Shown here piece after piece: positions 33,916-42,924 of a stretch of DNA of 64,000 nt. Location: the NCBI RefSeq assembly GCF_001294625.1, contig NZ_CP012677.1, forward strand, positions 2,356,001 through 2,420,000, given 5' to 3'. The notes beneath the pieces are model-generated. The model saw only the letters and a program-made list of their open reading frames with translations. It did not search any database and was not told where the DNA came from. Source of the stretch: Arthrobacter alpinus (GTDB lineage: Bacteria; Actinomycetota; Actinomycetes; Actinomycetales; Micrococcaceae). How positions within the stretch are numbered: the first letter of the stretch is position 1; every line of letters begins with the position of its first letter. The translations under genes were made by a program, and so were the position numbers.

Positions 33916-35508
33916 ATGGCGGATTACAGTGCGATCATGGCGTTGGTGTTGGAACGCCGTAGCTACAGCGAGATTGTTCAGATGTTGGGTTGTTCACGCC
34001 GGGAGATTTCCTTGGTGAGTAAGACCGTCAAGGCACGGGGAATCACGGCAGGACTGGCGGCGTCGTTGAGTCGGGACGAGCTGGCGGAGTTGTTCCCTGA
34101 CGGACGAAAGAACGTCTCTGCCGGGTTCGTGCAGCCGGACTTCGCCGGCATTGTGAAGTCGATGAAATTCAATCGGCATTACACCTTGCAGCAGGCTTGG
34201 CACCGGTACGTGCAGGCTCCGGCGGGACAGGACAAGAACAAGTACGGGTACACGCAGTTCTGCCAGTTGTTCAATGACTACGCGGCCGTTCATGAGGTCG
34301 TGGCTACATTGCACCACGAACCAGCGCGGACGATGTTGGTGGATTGGGCCGGGGACACGCTGCCGCTCGTTGACGCCGTGAGCGGTGAGGTGGCCAAGGC
34401 GTACCTGTTCGTGGCGGTGTTGCCGTATTCGGGCATGGTCTTTTGTAAGGCGTTTACCGATATGAAGCAGGAGGCGTGGAACAGCGCCCACGTTCAGGCT
34501 TTTGAGACCTATTGCGGTGTCACCCCGATCGTGGTGCCCGACAACGCTGCGACCGCAACCAACCTGCATAGCAAGGGTGACAGCACCCGGGTCATCAATG
34601 CCAAGTATCAGCAACTGGCCGATCATTACGGCACGGCGATCGTGCCGGCCGGGGCAAATCGTCCCCGTCACAAGGCCGCCGCGGAATCTGCGGTCAACGT
34701 CGTCAACAAGCGGGTCATCGGGTATCTGAGCGAGGAAGTTTGGATGACCCTGGCGAAGTTGAAGACGGACATTGATGAACGGGTCGATGCGATCAACGAA
34801 CAGATCAAACGCGTGGATGGCACAACCATGGCCGGGCAGTTCACCACAGAGGAAGCGCAGCTGCTTAAGCCTTTGCTGGCGGATCGCTTTGAGTCCGTGG
34901 AGTGGAAGCAGCTCAAAGCCGGACGGAATTACCATGTTACTGCCGATTACCAGCATTACTCGGAGCCCTACAAACTGACCGGACAGATTCTAAAGGTCCG
35001 GCTGACAGGGGTGAGAGTCACGGTTTTTGACGGCGAGTCCGTGGCCTGTGAGCATCCGCGCAAGCATGGTCGCAAGGGCCAGTACTCGACTCTGGCCGAG
35101 CATGTGCCCAAGCAGCACCAGAACATCGATGGGTTGTGGTCCCCGAAATGGTTCCTTGACCCCGCCCGCCCGTTCGGGCCGGCGACCGTCGCGGTCATCA
35201 CGGCGATCCTTGAACGAGCGAAAATTCCGGCCCAGGCCTTCCTGAACTGCCAAAATATCCTCAGCGGCCTGGGCAAGAACAACAGGCAGCGCTTGGAAGA
35301 AACATGCCAGCAAATCCTGAACCAAAACGGGTATCCGACCTACACCACGCTGAAGCGGTTGATGGCCTCGATGAACAGCGACAGCAAACAAGCAGCAGCA
35401 CCAGTGCCGGCACCCCCGAACATGAAGAAGCCAGCCGCCAGCTCAGATCTTGATGAACACATTGATGTGTATGTTCGCGGCGCTGATTACTTCCAGGAAG
35501 GCTGGTAA
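33916..35508 (+). CDS. istA: IS21-family transposase IstA
   Basis: This 530-residue transposase has an N-terminal helix-turn-helix region (YSEIVQMLGCSRREISLVSK). The DDE catalytic core includes LVDWAGDTLPLVD (first Asp), VVPDNAAT (second Asp) and RHKAAAESAVNVVNKRVIG (Glu). The C-terminal half carries the DNA-binding YSEPYKLTGQ region. It opens with ATG after GGAGGG and appears intact. IstA needs IstB for efficient transposition, and the adjacent istB is broken. Confidence 0.95.
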   Translation: MADYSAIMALVLERRSYSEIVQMLGCSRREISLVSKTVKARGITAGLAASLSRDELAELFPDGRKNVSAGFVQPDFAGIVKSMKFNRHYTLQQAWHRYVQAPAGQDKNKYGYTQFCQLFNDYAAVHEVVATLHHEPARTMLVDWAGDTLPLVDAVSGEVAKAYLFVAVLPYSGMVFCKAFTDMKQEAWNSAHVQAFETYCGVTPIVVPDNAATATNLHSKGDSTRVINAKYQQLADHYGTAIVPAGANRPRHKAAAESAVNVVNKRVIGYLSEEVWMTLAKLKTDIDERVDAINEQIKRVDGTTMAGQFTTEEAQLLKPLLADRFESVEWKQLKAGRNYHVTADYQHYSEPYKLTGQILKVRLTGVRVTVFDGESVACEHPRKHGRKGQYSTLAEHVPKQHQNIDGLWSPKWFLDPARPFGPATVAVITAILERAKIPAQAFLNCQNILSGLGKNNRQRLEETCQQILNQNGYPTYTTLKRLMASMNSDSKQAAAPVPAPPNMKKPAASSDLDEHIDVYVRGADYFQEGW

Positions 35509-35514
35509 CAAGGA

Positions 35515-36282
35515 ATGTTCACCAGTGTTGACTATGAGAAATTCCGGGCGTTGCGCATCACTCAGGTCGCCTCCAACTGGAGGAACTCCTCAAGGACGAT
35601 GGCAATGACCTCAAAAGACCCGAGGAGCTCTTCCTGACCGCTGTGGATGAGGCGTTGGAGGTCCGGCGCTCAACCCGGAACGACAAGCTCATTAGCAAGG
35701 CGAGATTCCCCATCCCGGACGCGTCGATCGAAGAGATACGGTACCTGCCAGAACGCGGAGTCTCCTTGGTGCGGATGCAACGCTACGCAGCCCACGACTG
35801 GCGGGCTAACCCGACGAACCTACTGTTGATTTATCCCCCCGGCGCCGGGAAAACCTACATCGCCTGCGCCATAGGAATCGCTGCGTGTCACGGGGAACAA
35901 TCAGTCCACTACACCCGCATGGACCAGCTGGCACTTGAACTGGCAATCTCCCGCGGCGTTAGGATCCCCCCACCAAAACCTGCTGAACAAACTCAGCAGC
36001 GTTGACCTGCTCATCGTCGATGATTTCCTTACCATCGGCATCGATGAGACCGCCGCGAACGACCTTTTCACGATCCTAGTCAACAGGGACCAACGCCTGC
36101 CCACCATGATCGCCAGCCACTCCGGGCCGAGATACTGGATAGAGAGCCTGCCGGAGAGGGCAGCCGCTGACTCCATCGTGAACCGGCTCGCCAGCCGGGC
36201 CCGCACGATCAGCCTCGGCGTCATCGACATGCGCCGGCTGCATGCCGAAGAAGCCCGCGGCGCGACCAACCACTGGGAATAA
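35515..36282 (+). pseudogene. istB: IstB helper ATPase, disrupted by two frameshifts
   Basis: The frame starts with ATG 35515 (MFTSVDYEKFRALRITQVAS) but shifts at about 35577, where one base appears missing before the expected LEELLKDDGNDLKRPEELFL. The middle section carries the Walker A PPGAGKTY. A second shift near 35955-35970 separates it from LLNKLSSVDLLIVDDFLTIG (Walker B) and the C-terminal DSIVNRLASRARTISLG. All IstB domains are present in three frames, so inactivation is recent or reflects sequencing error in this copy. The element probably cannot move unless IstB is supplied elsewhere. Confidence 0.88.
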
Positions 36283-36331
36283 CTGCCACACCCTGCCAAC
36301 GGAGTGAACCGCTCCCGCCGGCGGTCAACCC

Positions 36332-36376
36332 GGGTATTGGCTAGAAATCAAGAACACCGGTTTCTGGCCAATACCC
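36332..36376 (+). terminator. Strong hairpin at the right end of IS21
   Basis: GGGTATTGGCTAGAAA (36332-36347) pairs with TTTCTGGCCAATACCC (36361-36376) with one G-T mismatch over 16 positions, around a 13-base loop. It lies 50 bases after the istB stop and just inside the right inverted repeat. It could terminate the ist transcript or shield the element from readthrough; no T tract follows. Confidence 0.55.
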
Positions 36377-36617
36377 GGTCCCCGAAATCAGCGGTACCAC
36401 CTACCCGGACTGACCGTACCTTCTTGCCGAATTTGCCATCGATCGCTCACCACGACGGTCTTCAACCAACGCAGCACGAGGCGGTTTGAAACCACCCAGC
36501 GCAGGGCGGCTCCGAAGGGCCATACCTTCATCTCTTGAAGAGCATTATCAACAACGAATCCCGCCTACTTCATGGGACTCCCTTCGATATTCGTGACACA
36601 CGCGGCTGCAAAGTCGT

Positions 36618-37495
36618 TTAGCTGATATTTAGGCCGGCGAGTTTGAGTGCGCGGTGCGGGTAGTTGTGGGCGGCTCGGGTGGCTTTGGCGTGGTTGGGTT
36701 CGCCTGCCAGAGACATAATCGTGATAGCGATATTCCTGAGAGAGGCCATGACTCAGGGGGCGTTGTCTTTTCGGATCTGGCTGGAGTCTTCCCGCCAGGT
36801 CACGTCCCGGCGGAAGTGCAAACCGTTTTCAAATTCCCCAGTGGCCACGGATCAAGTTGCCGATGAGCTCGGGCTTCCCTTGGGCTGGAGTCAGTGAAGT
36901 GACGATATCGACGGTCTCAGTTGACCACTTCCTGGTCCCGAGGGGCCGCGACTCGCGGGTGCTCTGGGCGCCTTGGGGCGGCGTGTGGGAAATTGATCCC
37001 GGCTGCCACGGTCACGCATTTGACGGTCCGCTGGACTTCACGCCCGTTGGCGGTTGTGTGGTTCTTGTGCCCGGCACGGACCTGCTTTCATGGCAGGGCG
37101 CACAATTGCTCGTGAAGTTTGGGTTGGTTCCGTTTCACGGTCAGCACATAGTGGGCTCCGCGGGAAAGGAGGTACTGGGCGTGCTCACGCTGGGTATGCA
37201 ACGCATCGGCAGTGATGACCACACCGTCAAGGTTCGTGACCTCTTCCAGCAACGGCTTGAAATAGGTGATCTCATTATGCCACTCCGACACGTTCTGTTG
37301 CACGAGCACGGCCCCGGTAGCTTGGTCGATGCCGGCCAGGAGCTGGATTCTGGTGCCTCCGGCGATCTTGGCGCCACGGACTTCCTTACCGTCAATGGCG
37401 ATGACAGCCACCTCTGTCCTGGATTGGGCCCATGCCCCGGCCAGCTGGTCCAGGCTGGCAGACAAGACGTTGACGAGATCACTGGCCGTGCTCAA
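36618..37495 (-). pseudogene. ISAs1-family transposase, truncated and riddled with stops
   Basis: The intact part (37495 to 37088) reads AVIAIDGKEVRGAKIAGGTR, then VVITADALHTQREHAQYLLS and YVLTVKRNQPKLHEQLCALP, the DDE_Tnp_ISAs1 core. A stop follows at 37088. The homology continues downstream in shifted frames, with VKCVTVAAGINFPHAA, later ENGLHFRRDVTWREDSSQIR, another stop, and VMASLRNIAITIMSLAGEPN, ending at a TAA at 36618. About 100 N-terminal residues are missing beyond 37495. This is a dead insertion-sequence relic. Confidence 0.88.
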
Positions 37496-37505
37496 GCTCC
37501 TATAA

Positions 37506-37540
37506 GGTCATGCCCGCTTGTATATGGTCATGCCCGCTTG
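37506..37540. repeat. 15-bp direct repeat GGTCATGCCCGCTTG
   Basis: GGTCATGCCCGCTTG occurs at 37506-37520 and 37526-37540, and its first 11 bases recur at 37625-37635. The repeats lie just beyond the truncated 5' end of the ISAs1 relic and may be remnants of insertion-sequence ends. Two or three copies with 5-base spacing do not make a CRISPR. Confidence 0.75.
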
Positions 37541-37660
37541 ACCGCCACCTAATAAAAGGCGTCCGCCGAGCAGGCAGATCAGATTCAAGACAAAACCCCG
37601 CCTGGAGCCGTCAGTCTCACATAGGGTCATGCCCGGCAAAACACCCAATACCAGTATCAA

Positions 37661-37679
37661 CGTCTCATATTTTGAGACG
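37661..37679. promoter_or_regulatory. Inverted repeat CGTCTCA-N5-TGAGACG
   Basis: This is a perfect 7-bp inverted repeat with a 5-base spacer, in the 295-base gap between the ISAs1 relic and the lhgO stop. It may be an operator or a short terminator; the lhgO transcript runs toward it. No regulator can be named. Confidence 0.35.
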
Positions 37680-37790
37680 CGGAATTCTCACAAACGACTT
37701 TGCAATCACCCTGGACGCGCCTGGCACTCCACTTGGCCGCGAATGGGCATAATTCAGTGTCCGCGAGCACACAAAGAAGACCTCTTGAAA

Positions 37791-38978
37791 CTAGTCCCGG
37801 TTCTTGGCCAGCTCACTGACAATACTATTTGCGATCTCAAATGCAGCAGTCGCTGCCGGCGAAGGCGCATTGAGAACATGGATTTGCCTTGGTGCGTATT
37901 GGAAGAGGAAATCATCCACCATGGCCCCATTGCGCAACATAGCTTGGGCCCGCACGCCAGAATGCGTGGGCACTAAGTCAGCATTCCGAATAGCCGGGAC
38001 AAGGCGGCGAAGACTCGCTGCAAACTTGGGTCGCGAGATCGAGCGCCACGTTTCACTCAAGGCGGGGCCGATGAACTTTGCACCCAACACCCAAAGCCCG
38101 GGCCAAGTAGCACTCAAAAGCAACTCACGGACGTTGATCTTGGTCCAGCCGTAGCCCTCACGCGCGAAGGCAAAAACGGCGTTGGGTCCGGCGTGCACTC
38201 CTCCCTCGATCATTTTTGTCAGGTGCACACCTAGGAACGGGAACCGTGCATCCGGAACCGGATAGATCAGGCCCTTGACCAAGTGCTGAGCCTCCGGGCG
38301 AAGTTCAAAGTACTCACCCCGGAAGGGGATGATCCGAGCCTCCGGCCTAAGTCCGGCAGCTACAGCGATCCGGTCACTGTACAGTCCAGCGCAGTTCACC
38401 AGGTAGTCGCCAGTTACGTCACCGGTGGTGGTTGTCACGGTGACGCCCGCGGCGGTTGTCGCGATGGCAGTGACCTCCGCGTCAAACCGGATTTCGCCCC
38501 CTGAATCACGGATGAGATCAACTAGAGTGGAACAGATCCCCTTATAGTCAACAATTCCCGTGCTCTCGACTCGCAAGGCGGCCACGCATGAAACATGAGG
38601 CTCGTATTCGCGAGCCTCCTCAGCAGTAATCATCCGGCACGGCACACCGTTTGCTTGGCCCCGCTCGTAGAGTTTTTGCAGGGCAGGGACTTCATCGTCG
38701 GTGACGGCGACCACCAACTTACCGCAGATATCGTGTTCAACTCCATGCTTGGCGGCAAATTCCACCATGGACCTGGCTCCTGCCACAGCCATGGTGGCCT
38801 TCAGGCTCCCCGGGACGTAGTACAGACCGGAATGAATCACACCTGAATTGCGCCCAGTCTGGTGCCTAGCTTCGGAAGATTCCTTTTCGAGGACAACAGC
38901 GGTGTCTCCCCGATCCTGCAAAGCGTTGGCCACGGCCAGTCCAACGATTCCTGCACCAACAACGATGACCCTGGACAT
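37791..38978 (-). CDS. lhgO: L-2-hydroxyglutarate oxidase family flavoprotein (LhgO-like)
   Basis: This 395-residue FAD-dependent oxidoreductase of the DAO family begins MSRVIVVGAGIVGLAVANAL (dinucleotide fold), with RHQTGRNSGVIHSGLYYVPG, the LhgO signature containing the flavin-region His, and a GGVHAGPNAVFAFAREGY block. LhgO oxidises L-2-hydroxyglutarate to 2-oxoglutarate and passes electrons to the membrane. It is the last gene of a minus-strand run of sugar-modification genes. Why it sits in a polysaccharide locus is unclear; it could be unrelated metabolism or oxidise a different hydroxy acid. Confidence 0.88.
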   Translation of the reverse strand: MSRVIVVGAGIVGLAVANALQDRGDTAVVLEKESSEARHQTGRNSGVIHSGLYYVPGSLKATMAVAGARSMVEFAAKHGVEHDICGKLVVAVTDDEVPALQKLYERGQANGVPCRMITAEEAREYEPHVSCVAALRVESTGIVDYKGICSTLVDLIRDSGGEIRFDAEVTAIATTAAGVTVTTTTGDVTGDYLVNCAGLYSDRIAVAAGLRPEARIIPFRGEYFELRPEAQHLVKGLIYPVPDARFPFLGVHLTKMIEGGVHAGPNAVFAFAREGYGWTKINVRELLLSATWPGLWVLGAKFIGPALSETWRSISRPKFAASLRRLVPAIRNADLVPTHSGVRAQAMLRNGAMVDDFLFQYAPRQIHVLNAPSPAATAAFEIANSIVSELAKNRD

Positions 38979-39046
38979 GTTCTACCTACTTTTCTTTCTG
39001 CCGGACACCGCTGGTGCGAGCCCAGTAGTTTCGCTCGATTGAGTCT

Positions 39047-40102
39047 TTAGTCTGATTCAGGCTTTTCAAGCACATGCAACGGTTGGGAATGCCGATTTTG
39101 CCTAACGGCCGTCAAGGCGGCGCATCCGGCCATGGCCAGGTCCGCGATAGTGAACATTACCCTCGAAAGCAACGCAAACGCCGTCGCGGTTCCCACACCC
39201 AAGGACGGGCCAAGGACCAACACGATGACTGCCTCACGTGCACCCAATCCTGACGGGAGGAAAAAGGCCAGCAGACCGGCAATCATCCCGATACCCATGG
39301 CCCCAACGGCGGATGCCAGCTCACCGGGGCCGGAGAACCCAATACTGGATGCCAAAATGTACAGGTGCAGTCCGTAGAGGCAGTAGGCAGCCAGTGCCCA
39401 CCCCAATGAGGATGCCACAACCTTGTATCCGAGACCGTGATCAGGCCGTGGCTTACGCAGGATCTTGAATCCTAGCCTCGCCAGCCGGGTCAACACGCGC
39501 GGATGCAACATGATCAGGCCAATGGGCAGTAAAGCGTAGAGCCAAAGGAAGACAGGCTGGTTCTTCGCCAACATGGGGACAATCAGCCCACCCGCAAGCA
39601 AGGATCCAACGGCTGCCACAGCCACCGAGAACAGTGTTGCTGCAAAAACGCGGGCACGGGCAACCCCGTAGCGGCTTCCTAACTCAATTTGAAGGATGTA
39701 TGCCCAAACGGAGCCAGGCACATATTTGCCAATGGAACCCACGAGGAAAATCTGGGCCCCACGAAGAACGCCAACATTTGGGCCCAAATGCTCCAACAGT
39801 ACCTGCCAGCTCATCAAGCCGCACAGAATTCCTGCCATGACAGCCAGGAAGGACAGCAAGACCATTGGAAAGGACAATTTGACCAAGGCACTTGTGACTT
39901 CTGCCCATTGACTTTGGATAAAGACCACAGCAAAAATGATCGCCGAGGCAATAAGGAGAATTCTGACAAGCAATGAAAGGCGAGATTTGAGAGTCGGTCT
40001 CGACTTGTGTTCGCCATGGGTAGGCACTTTTTCCTGCGCCTCGGTGTTGACACTCAAGGGGGGCAGCTCCTCGGCTGCCCGCCCATTGTTCAAAACCACC
40101 AT
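39047..40102 (-). CDS. Lysylphosphatidylglycerol-synthase-TM/AglD-like membrane protein
   Basis: This 351-residue protein has eight or so helices after a polar N-terminus of about 40 residues. Landmarks are VGSIGKYVPGSVWAYILQIE, an internal basic loop, and FFLPSGLGAREAVIVLVLGP near the C-terminus. This is the UPF0104/LPG_synthase_TM pattern, found in lipid flippases and in proteins linked to lipid-linked sugar handling. Its ATG at 40102 shares a base with the preceding TAA (TAATG), coupling it to the acyltransferase gene. Substrate unknown. Confidence 0.8.
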   Translation of the reverse strand: MVVLNNGRAAEELPPLSVNTEAQEKVPTHGEHKSRPTLKSRLSLLVRILLIASAIIFAVVFIQSQWAEVTSALVKLSFPMVLLSFLAVMAGILCGLMSWQVLLEHLGPNVGVLRGAQIFLVGSIGKYVPGSVWAYILQIELGSRYGVARARVFAATLFSVAVAAVGSLLAGGLIVPMLAKNQPVFLWLYALLPIGLIMLHPRVLTRLARLGFKILRKPRPDHGLGYKVVASSLGWALAAYCLYGLHLYILASSIGFSGPGELASAVGAMGIGMIAGLLAFFLPSGLGAREAVIVLVLGPSLGVGTATAFALLSRVMFTIADLAMAGCAALTAVRQNRHSQPLHVLEKPESD

Positions 40103-40545
40103 TACCCTACCTTCGCGAATATCGGGATTCCATCATCGGAAAAACTGACAGTGGCAGTCACTTTGGCGGGTACGCCCGCAACAACAGTCCGAGCTGGAAC
40201 ATCCGAGGTCACAACTGCTCCCGCTCCAATCACTGCCTCATCACCAATCGTGACACCCTTCATCACCACAGCATTGGCGCCAATAAAGACGCGGTCGCCA
40301 ATACTCACTGGTTCCCGTTCCACTGTCTCAAAACGCCTGCCAGAGACACACCGCTTGGCCGAAGAGTGCGTGTAAATATGCACTCCAGAACTGATGTCGC
40401 AGTCGGCACCAATGACTAGCCCGCCAGAACCATCAATCACCGTAAACGCACCGATCCAGGTACCATCGCCTATCGCCGGCTCGCCCACAAACCAGGAGGC
40501 CTCGTGGTAGTCGTTGTCAGGTAGCTTTCCGGCTGTCCGAGTCAT
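40102..40545 (-). CDS. Hexapeptide-repeat acyltransferase
   Basis: This 147-residue left-handed beta-helix protein has hexapeptide repeats ([62 protein letters not shown]). The HIYTH segment with its His is typical of sugar O- or N-acetyltransferases. It is coupled on both sides by TAATG overlaps to the epimerase and the membrane protein genes. With the DegT aminotransferase further upstream it may acetylate an amino sugar made by this set. Confidence 0.82.
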   Translation of the reverse strand: MTRTAGKLPDNDYHEASWFVGEPAIGDGTWIGAFTVIDGSGGLVIGADCDISSGVHIYTHSSAKRCVSGRRFETVEREPVSIGDRVFIGANAVVMKGVTIGDEAVIGAGAVVTSDVPARTVVAGVPAKVTATVSFSDDGIPIFAKVG

Positions 40546-41477
40546 TAGTTACCGTTGAGGATGAGCTCGGTCATGCCGTCAGCAACCTTAATGGTAGGTT
40601 CCCAACCCAAAACTTCCTTTGCACGGGTGATGTCTGCCGCACGGCGGCTAACAATCACGTCGCGGGGGTTGAAGATGGGCTCGACATCGGCGCCAACTGC
40701 CTTGATCAAGATGTGTGCAAGATCGGCCACTGATGTGTCGATGCCCGTGCCCAAGTTGATTGCCATTTTGTCCTGTTCGGACTCGAGCGCTGCAACGATA
40801 CCTCGGGCGATGTCGTGGACATGGATGAAGTCCATGGACTGCTCGCCCTTGCCGTCAATTACAGGCGGCTCACCATTCTTGATGCGAGCGACAAAGTGGT
40901 TGATCACCGAAGTGTAGTAAGCAGTCAACTTCTGGCCAGGGCCGTAAACATTGAAGAATCGAAGTGCATTCCAGGACAGGCCCGACCGGCGTCCATAGTA
41001 CGCCAAGATATCTTCACTGGCCCGCTTGGTGATGCAGTACGGCGTAATGGGACGCAGCATGTCGTCCTCGTGCATGGGAAGCTTTTCCGGGTCTCCATAA
41101 ACGGAAGCGCTGGAGCAGAACACGACGCGCTCAATGCCAAGGTCAGCTGCGGCAGCAAACACGTTGTGGCTACCGACAACATTGATGTCCATGGACTCGT
41201 ACGGAGCCGCCTGGCTGCGGTTCACCGAGTCGGCTGCCGCGTGAATGACATGGGTGCATCCCTTCATGGCGGCATACACTGCGCCACCATAGCGGACATC
41301 CTCGTCGACGATCTCCACCATACCGGTTTCGACCAACTTGTTCGCGGCGTCGCGGTCGCCTCGGAACATGTTGTCAAAGATACGAACCTTGTATCCCTTT
41401 TCGAGCAACATCGGAATGGTCTTGAGACCAATCCAGCCAGCACCACCGGTGAAGAAGACTATCTTATCTTCGGCCAT
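40545..41477 (-). CDS. NAD-dependent nucleotide-sugar epimerase/dehydratase
   Basis: This 310-residue extended short-chain dehydrogenase has GGAGWIG as its NAD motif (Trp in place of the usual Tyr or Phe), [13 protein letters not shown], the catalytic SSASVYG and a YCITK YxxxK pair, then [13 protein letters not shown] and [16 protein letters not shown]. These place it with UDP- or dTDP-sugar 4-epimerases and dehydratases. It follows the DegT aminotransferase by 40 bases. The exact sugar is not evident. Confidence 0.85.
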   Translation of the reverse strand: MAEDKIVFFTGGAGWIGLKTIPMLLEKGYKVRIFDNMFRGDRDAANKLVETGMVEIVDEDVRYGGAVYAAMKGCTHVIHAAADSVNRSQAAPYESMDINVVGSHNVFAAAADLGIERVVFCSSASVYGDPEKLPMHEDDMLRPITPYCITKRASEDILAYYGRRSGLSWNALRFFNVYGPGQKLTAYYTSVINHFVARIKNGEPPVIDGKGEQSMDFIHVHDIARGIVAALESEQDKMAINLGTGIDTSVADLAHILIKAVGADVEPIFNPRDVIVSRRAADITRAKEVLGWEPTIKVADGMTELILNGN

Positions 41478-41517
41478 GAAAAATTACTCCTTGATTGTTT
41501 ATTCGCTAAAGTGTGGT

Positions 41518-42660
41518 TTATGCATTCCGGACGGCCGCGGTGGCCATCACTGTGCGCAGGGTTTCGGCCACGTAGCTCACGTCATCTTCGCTGAGCTCCG
41601 CGTGCATAGGAATTGCCAACTGTCGTCCAAACAAGCTCGCAGAAACTTCACACACGGCGTTGGATTTATACAGCGGCTGCAAATGCGAGGCGTAGGTGCC
41701 GAAGTTGCAACCAACCCCGTTTTCACGCAGGGCCATAGCCACAGCACCACGATCGATGGACGGGTCGAAAGTCAAAACGTAGGACTGATAGGGGTGTGTT
41801 CTATCGGCAAGGGCCGCCGGTATGGTCAAGCCCTCTATGTCGGAGATCAGCTCATGGTACTGATCAGCTGCCCGGTTGCGGGCAGCCATCAATGCCGGCA
41901 TCCGCTTTAGCTGCACGCGCATGATTCCCGCTGCGATATCTGACATTCTGTAGTTGTAGCCGAGCTCATCAAAGGAGGGGACAGGCAGATCCATTGAACC
42001 CTCACGCGTCAGTGCCGGGGCAATCCCGTAGGTGTGTAGCTTGCGTGCGTGTTCAATCAGCTCAGGATTGGAACTTGTCAGTGCCCCGCCCTCGCCAGCG
42101 GTGATTCCCTTGCGTCCGTGGAAGCTGAAGGCAGCAATATCAGCGAGGTTTCCGGCGGGCTTACCCTTGTATGTGGCACCGGCCGCGCAAGCTGCATCTT
42201 CCATGACCCAAAGCCCATGTTTCGTGGCAATGGCGTTGAGCTCGTCGTAGTCTGCCGGCTGACCAAAAGCGTCGACGGCAATAATTCCGACGGTCTTGTC
42301 AGTAATGGATGCCTCGGCAGCCGCGGGATCGATCGTCCAAATATCTTCACGGACGTCGGCAAAAACGGGCGTCGCTCCCGCCCATTTTACAGAGTGACCG
42401 GTAGCTGGGAACGTATAGTCGGCAACAATGACTTCATCGCCGGGCTTGACGCCTGAAACCATCAATCCGAGGTGCAAGGCAGAGCCGCAATTGGACGTCG
42501 AAAGCGCCTTGGGAACACCGATGGCCGCCGCAAATTCTTCCTCAAAAGCTTTGCAAGACGGACCCGCACCAGACAACCAGCCTGAGTCAAATACTGCCTT
42601 TACAGCATCCAGTTCTTCTTGTCCTACCGTTGGTTGTCCCAAGGGAATCTGCCGTACCAT
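41518..42660 (-). CDS. DegT/DnrJ/EryC1 family sugar aminotransferase
   Basis: This 380-residue PLP enzyme starts at ATG 42660 (MVRQIPLGQPTVGQEELDAV) with GGAG five bases upstream. Landmarks are STSNCGSALHLGLMVSG (phosphate binding), VMEDAACAAGATYKG, and the PLP Lys in AAFSFHGRKGITAGEGG. It is clearly a different DegT subtype from the two WbpE-like copies in the window (SFHGRK rather than SLYPTK). It probably aminates a 4-keto or 3-keto nucleotide sugar produced with the adjacent epimerase/dehydratase. It is the first gene of the run down to lhgO. Confidence 0.88.
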   Translation of the reverse strand: MVRQIPLGQPTVGQEELDAVKAVFDSGWLSGAGPSCKAFEEEFAAAIGVPKALSTSNCGSALHLGLMVSGVKPGDEVIVADYTFPATGHSVKWAGATPVFADVREDIWTIDPAAAEASITDKTVGIIAVDAFGQPADYDELNAIATKHGLWVMEDAACAAGATYKGKPAGNLADIAAFSFHGRKGITAGEGGALTSSNPELIEHARKLHTYGIAPALTREGSMDLPVPSFDELGYNYRMSDIAAGIMRVQLKRMPALMAARNRAADQYHELISDIEGLTIPAALADRTHPYQSYVLTFDPSIDRGAVAMALRENGVGCNFGTYASHLQPLYKSNAVCEVSASLFGRQLAIPMHAELSEDDVSYVAETLRTVMATAAVRNA

Positions 42661-42924
42661 CGTGCTCCAATGTTTAGTACCCTGACTTCGTCGTAGTGCG
42701 TCAGAGCCGTCTATGAATTTCCTGCGGTCTTCTCGTGCCGCCAGATGACTAGGCAGTGGCCTGCACCGTTTCAAATACTAGCAGTAAATGCCCCATGCCA
42801 ACGGGACATCGCCCTACTGCCCTATGCTCCACGGTAGGGGATTTCGCAGCGACTGGGTAGGCATAAGCCCAAGGATACCCGCGTAGAGTAAAAATACCGA
42901 CGCCCCCTTCAGCACTCATTTCCT

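Larger units (their letters stand above)
33787..36420 (+). mobile_element. IS21-family insertion sequence with matching terminal inverted repeats
   Basis: The left end starts GGTACGGCCAGTCCGGGTAG and continues GTGGTACTGC. The right end, read in reverse complement from 36420, is GGTACGGTCAGTCCGGGTAG followed by GTGGTACCGC. They match except for a few bases over about 35 positions. Between them lie istA and a frameshifted istB, giving about 2.63 kb. No clear target-site duplication flanks these ends, so the exact termini may be a few bases further out or the flanks may have recombined. Confidence 0.85.

Noticed and set aside
33780..36430. Target-site duplication of the IS21 element
   Set aside because: Bases immediately outside the matched inverted repeats (CTTTAG side and TTCTTG side) do not match.
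37506..37640. Possible CRISPR array
   Set aside because: Only two 15-bp repeats with a 5-base spacer and one partial copy; no cas genes and no regular spacers.
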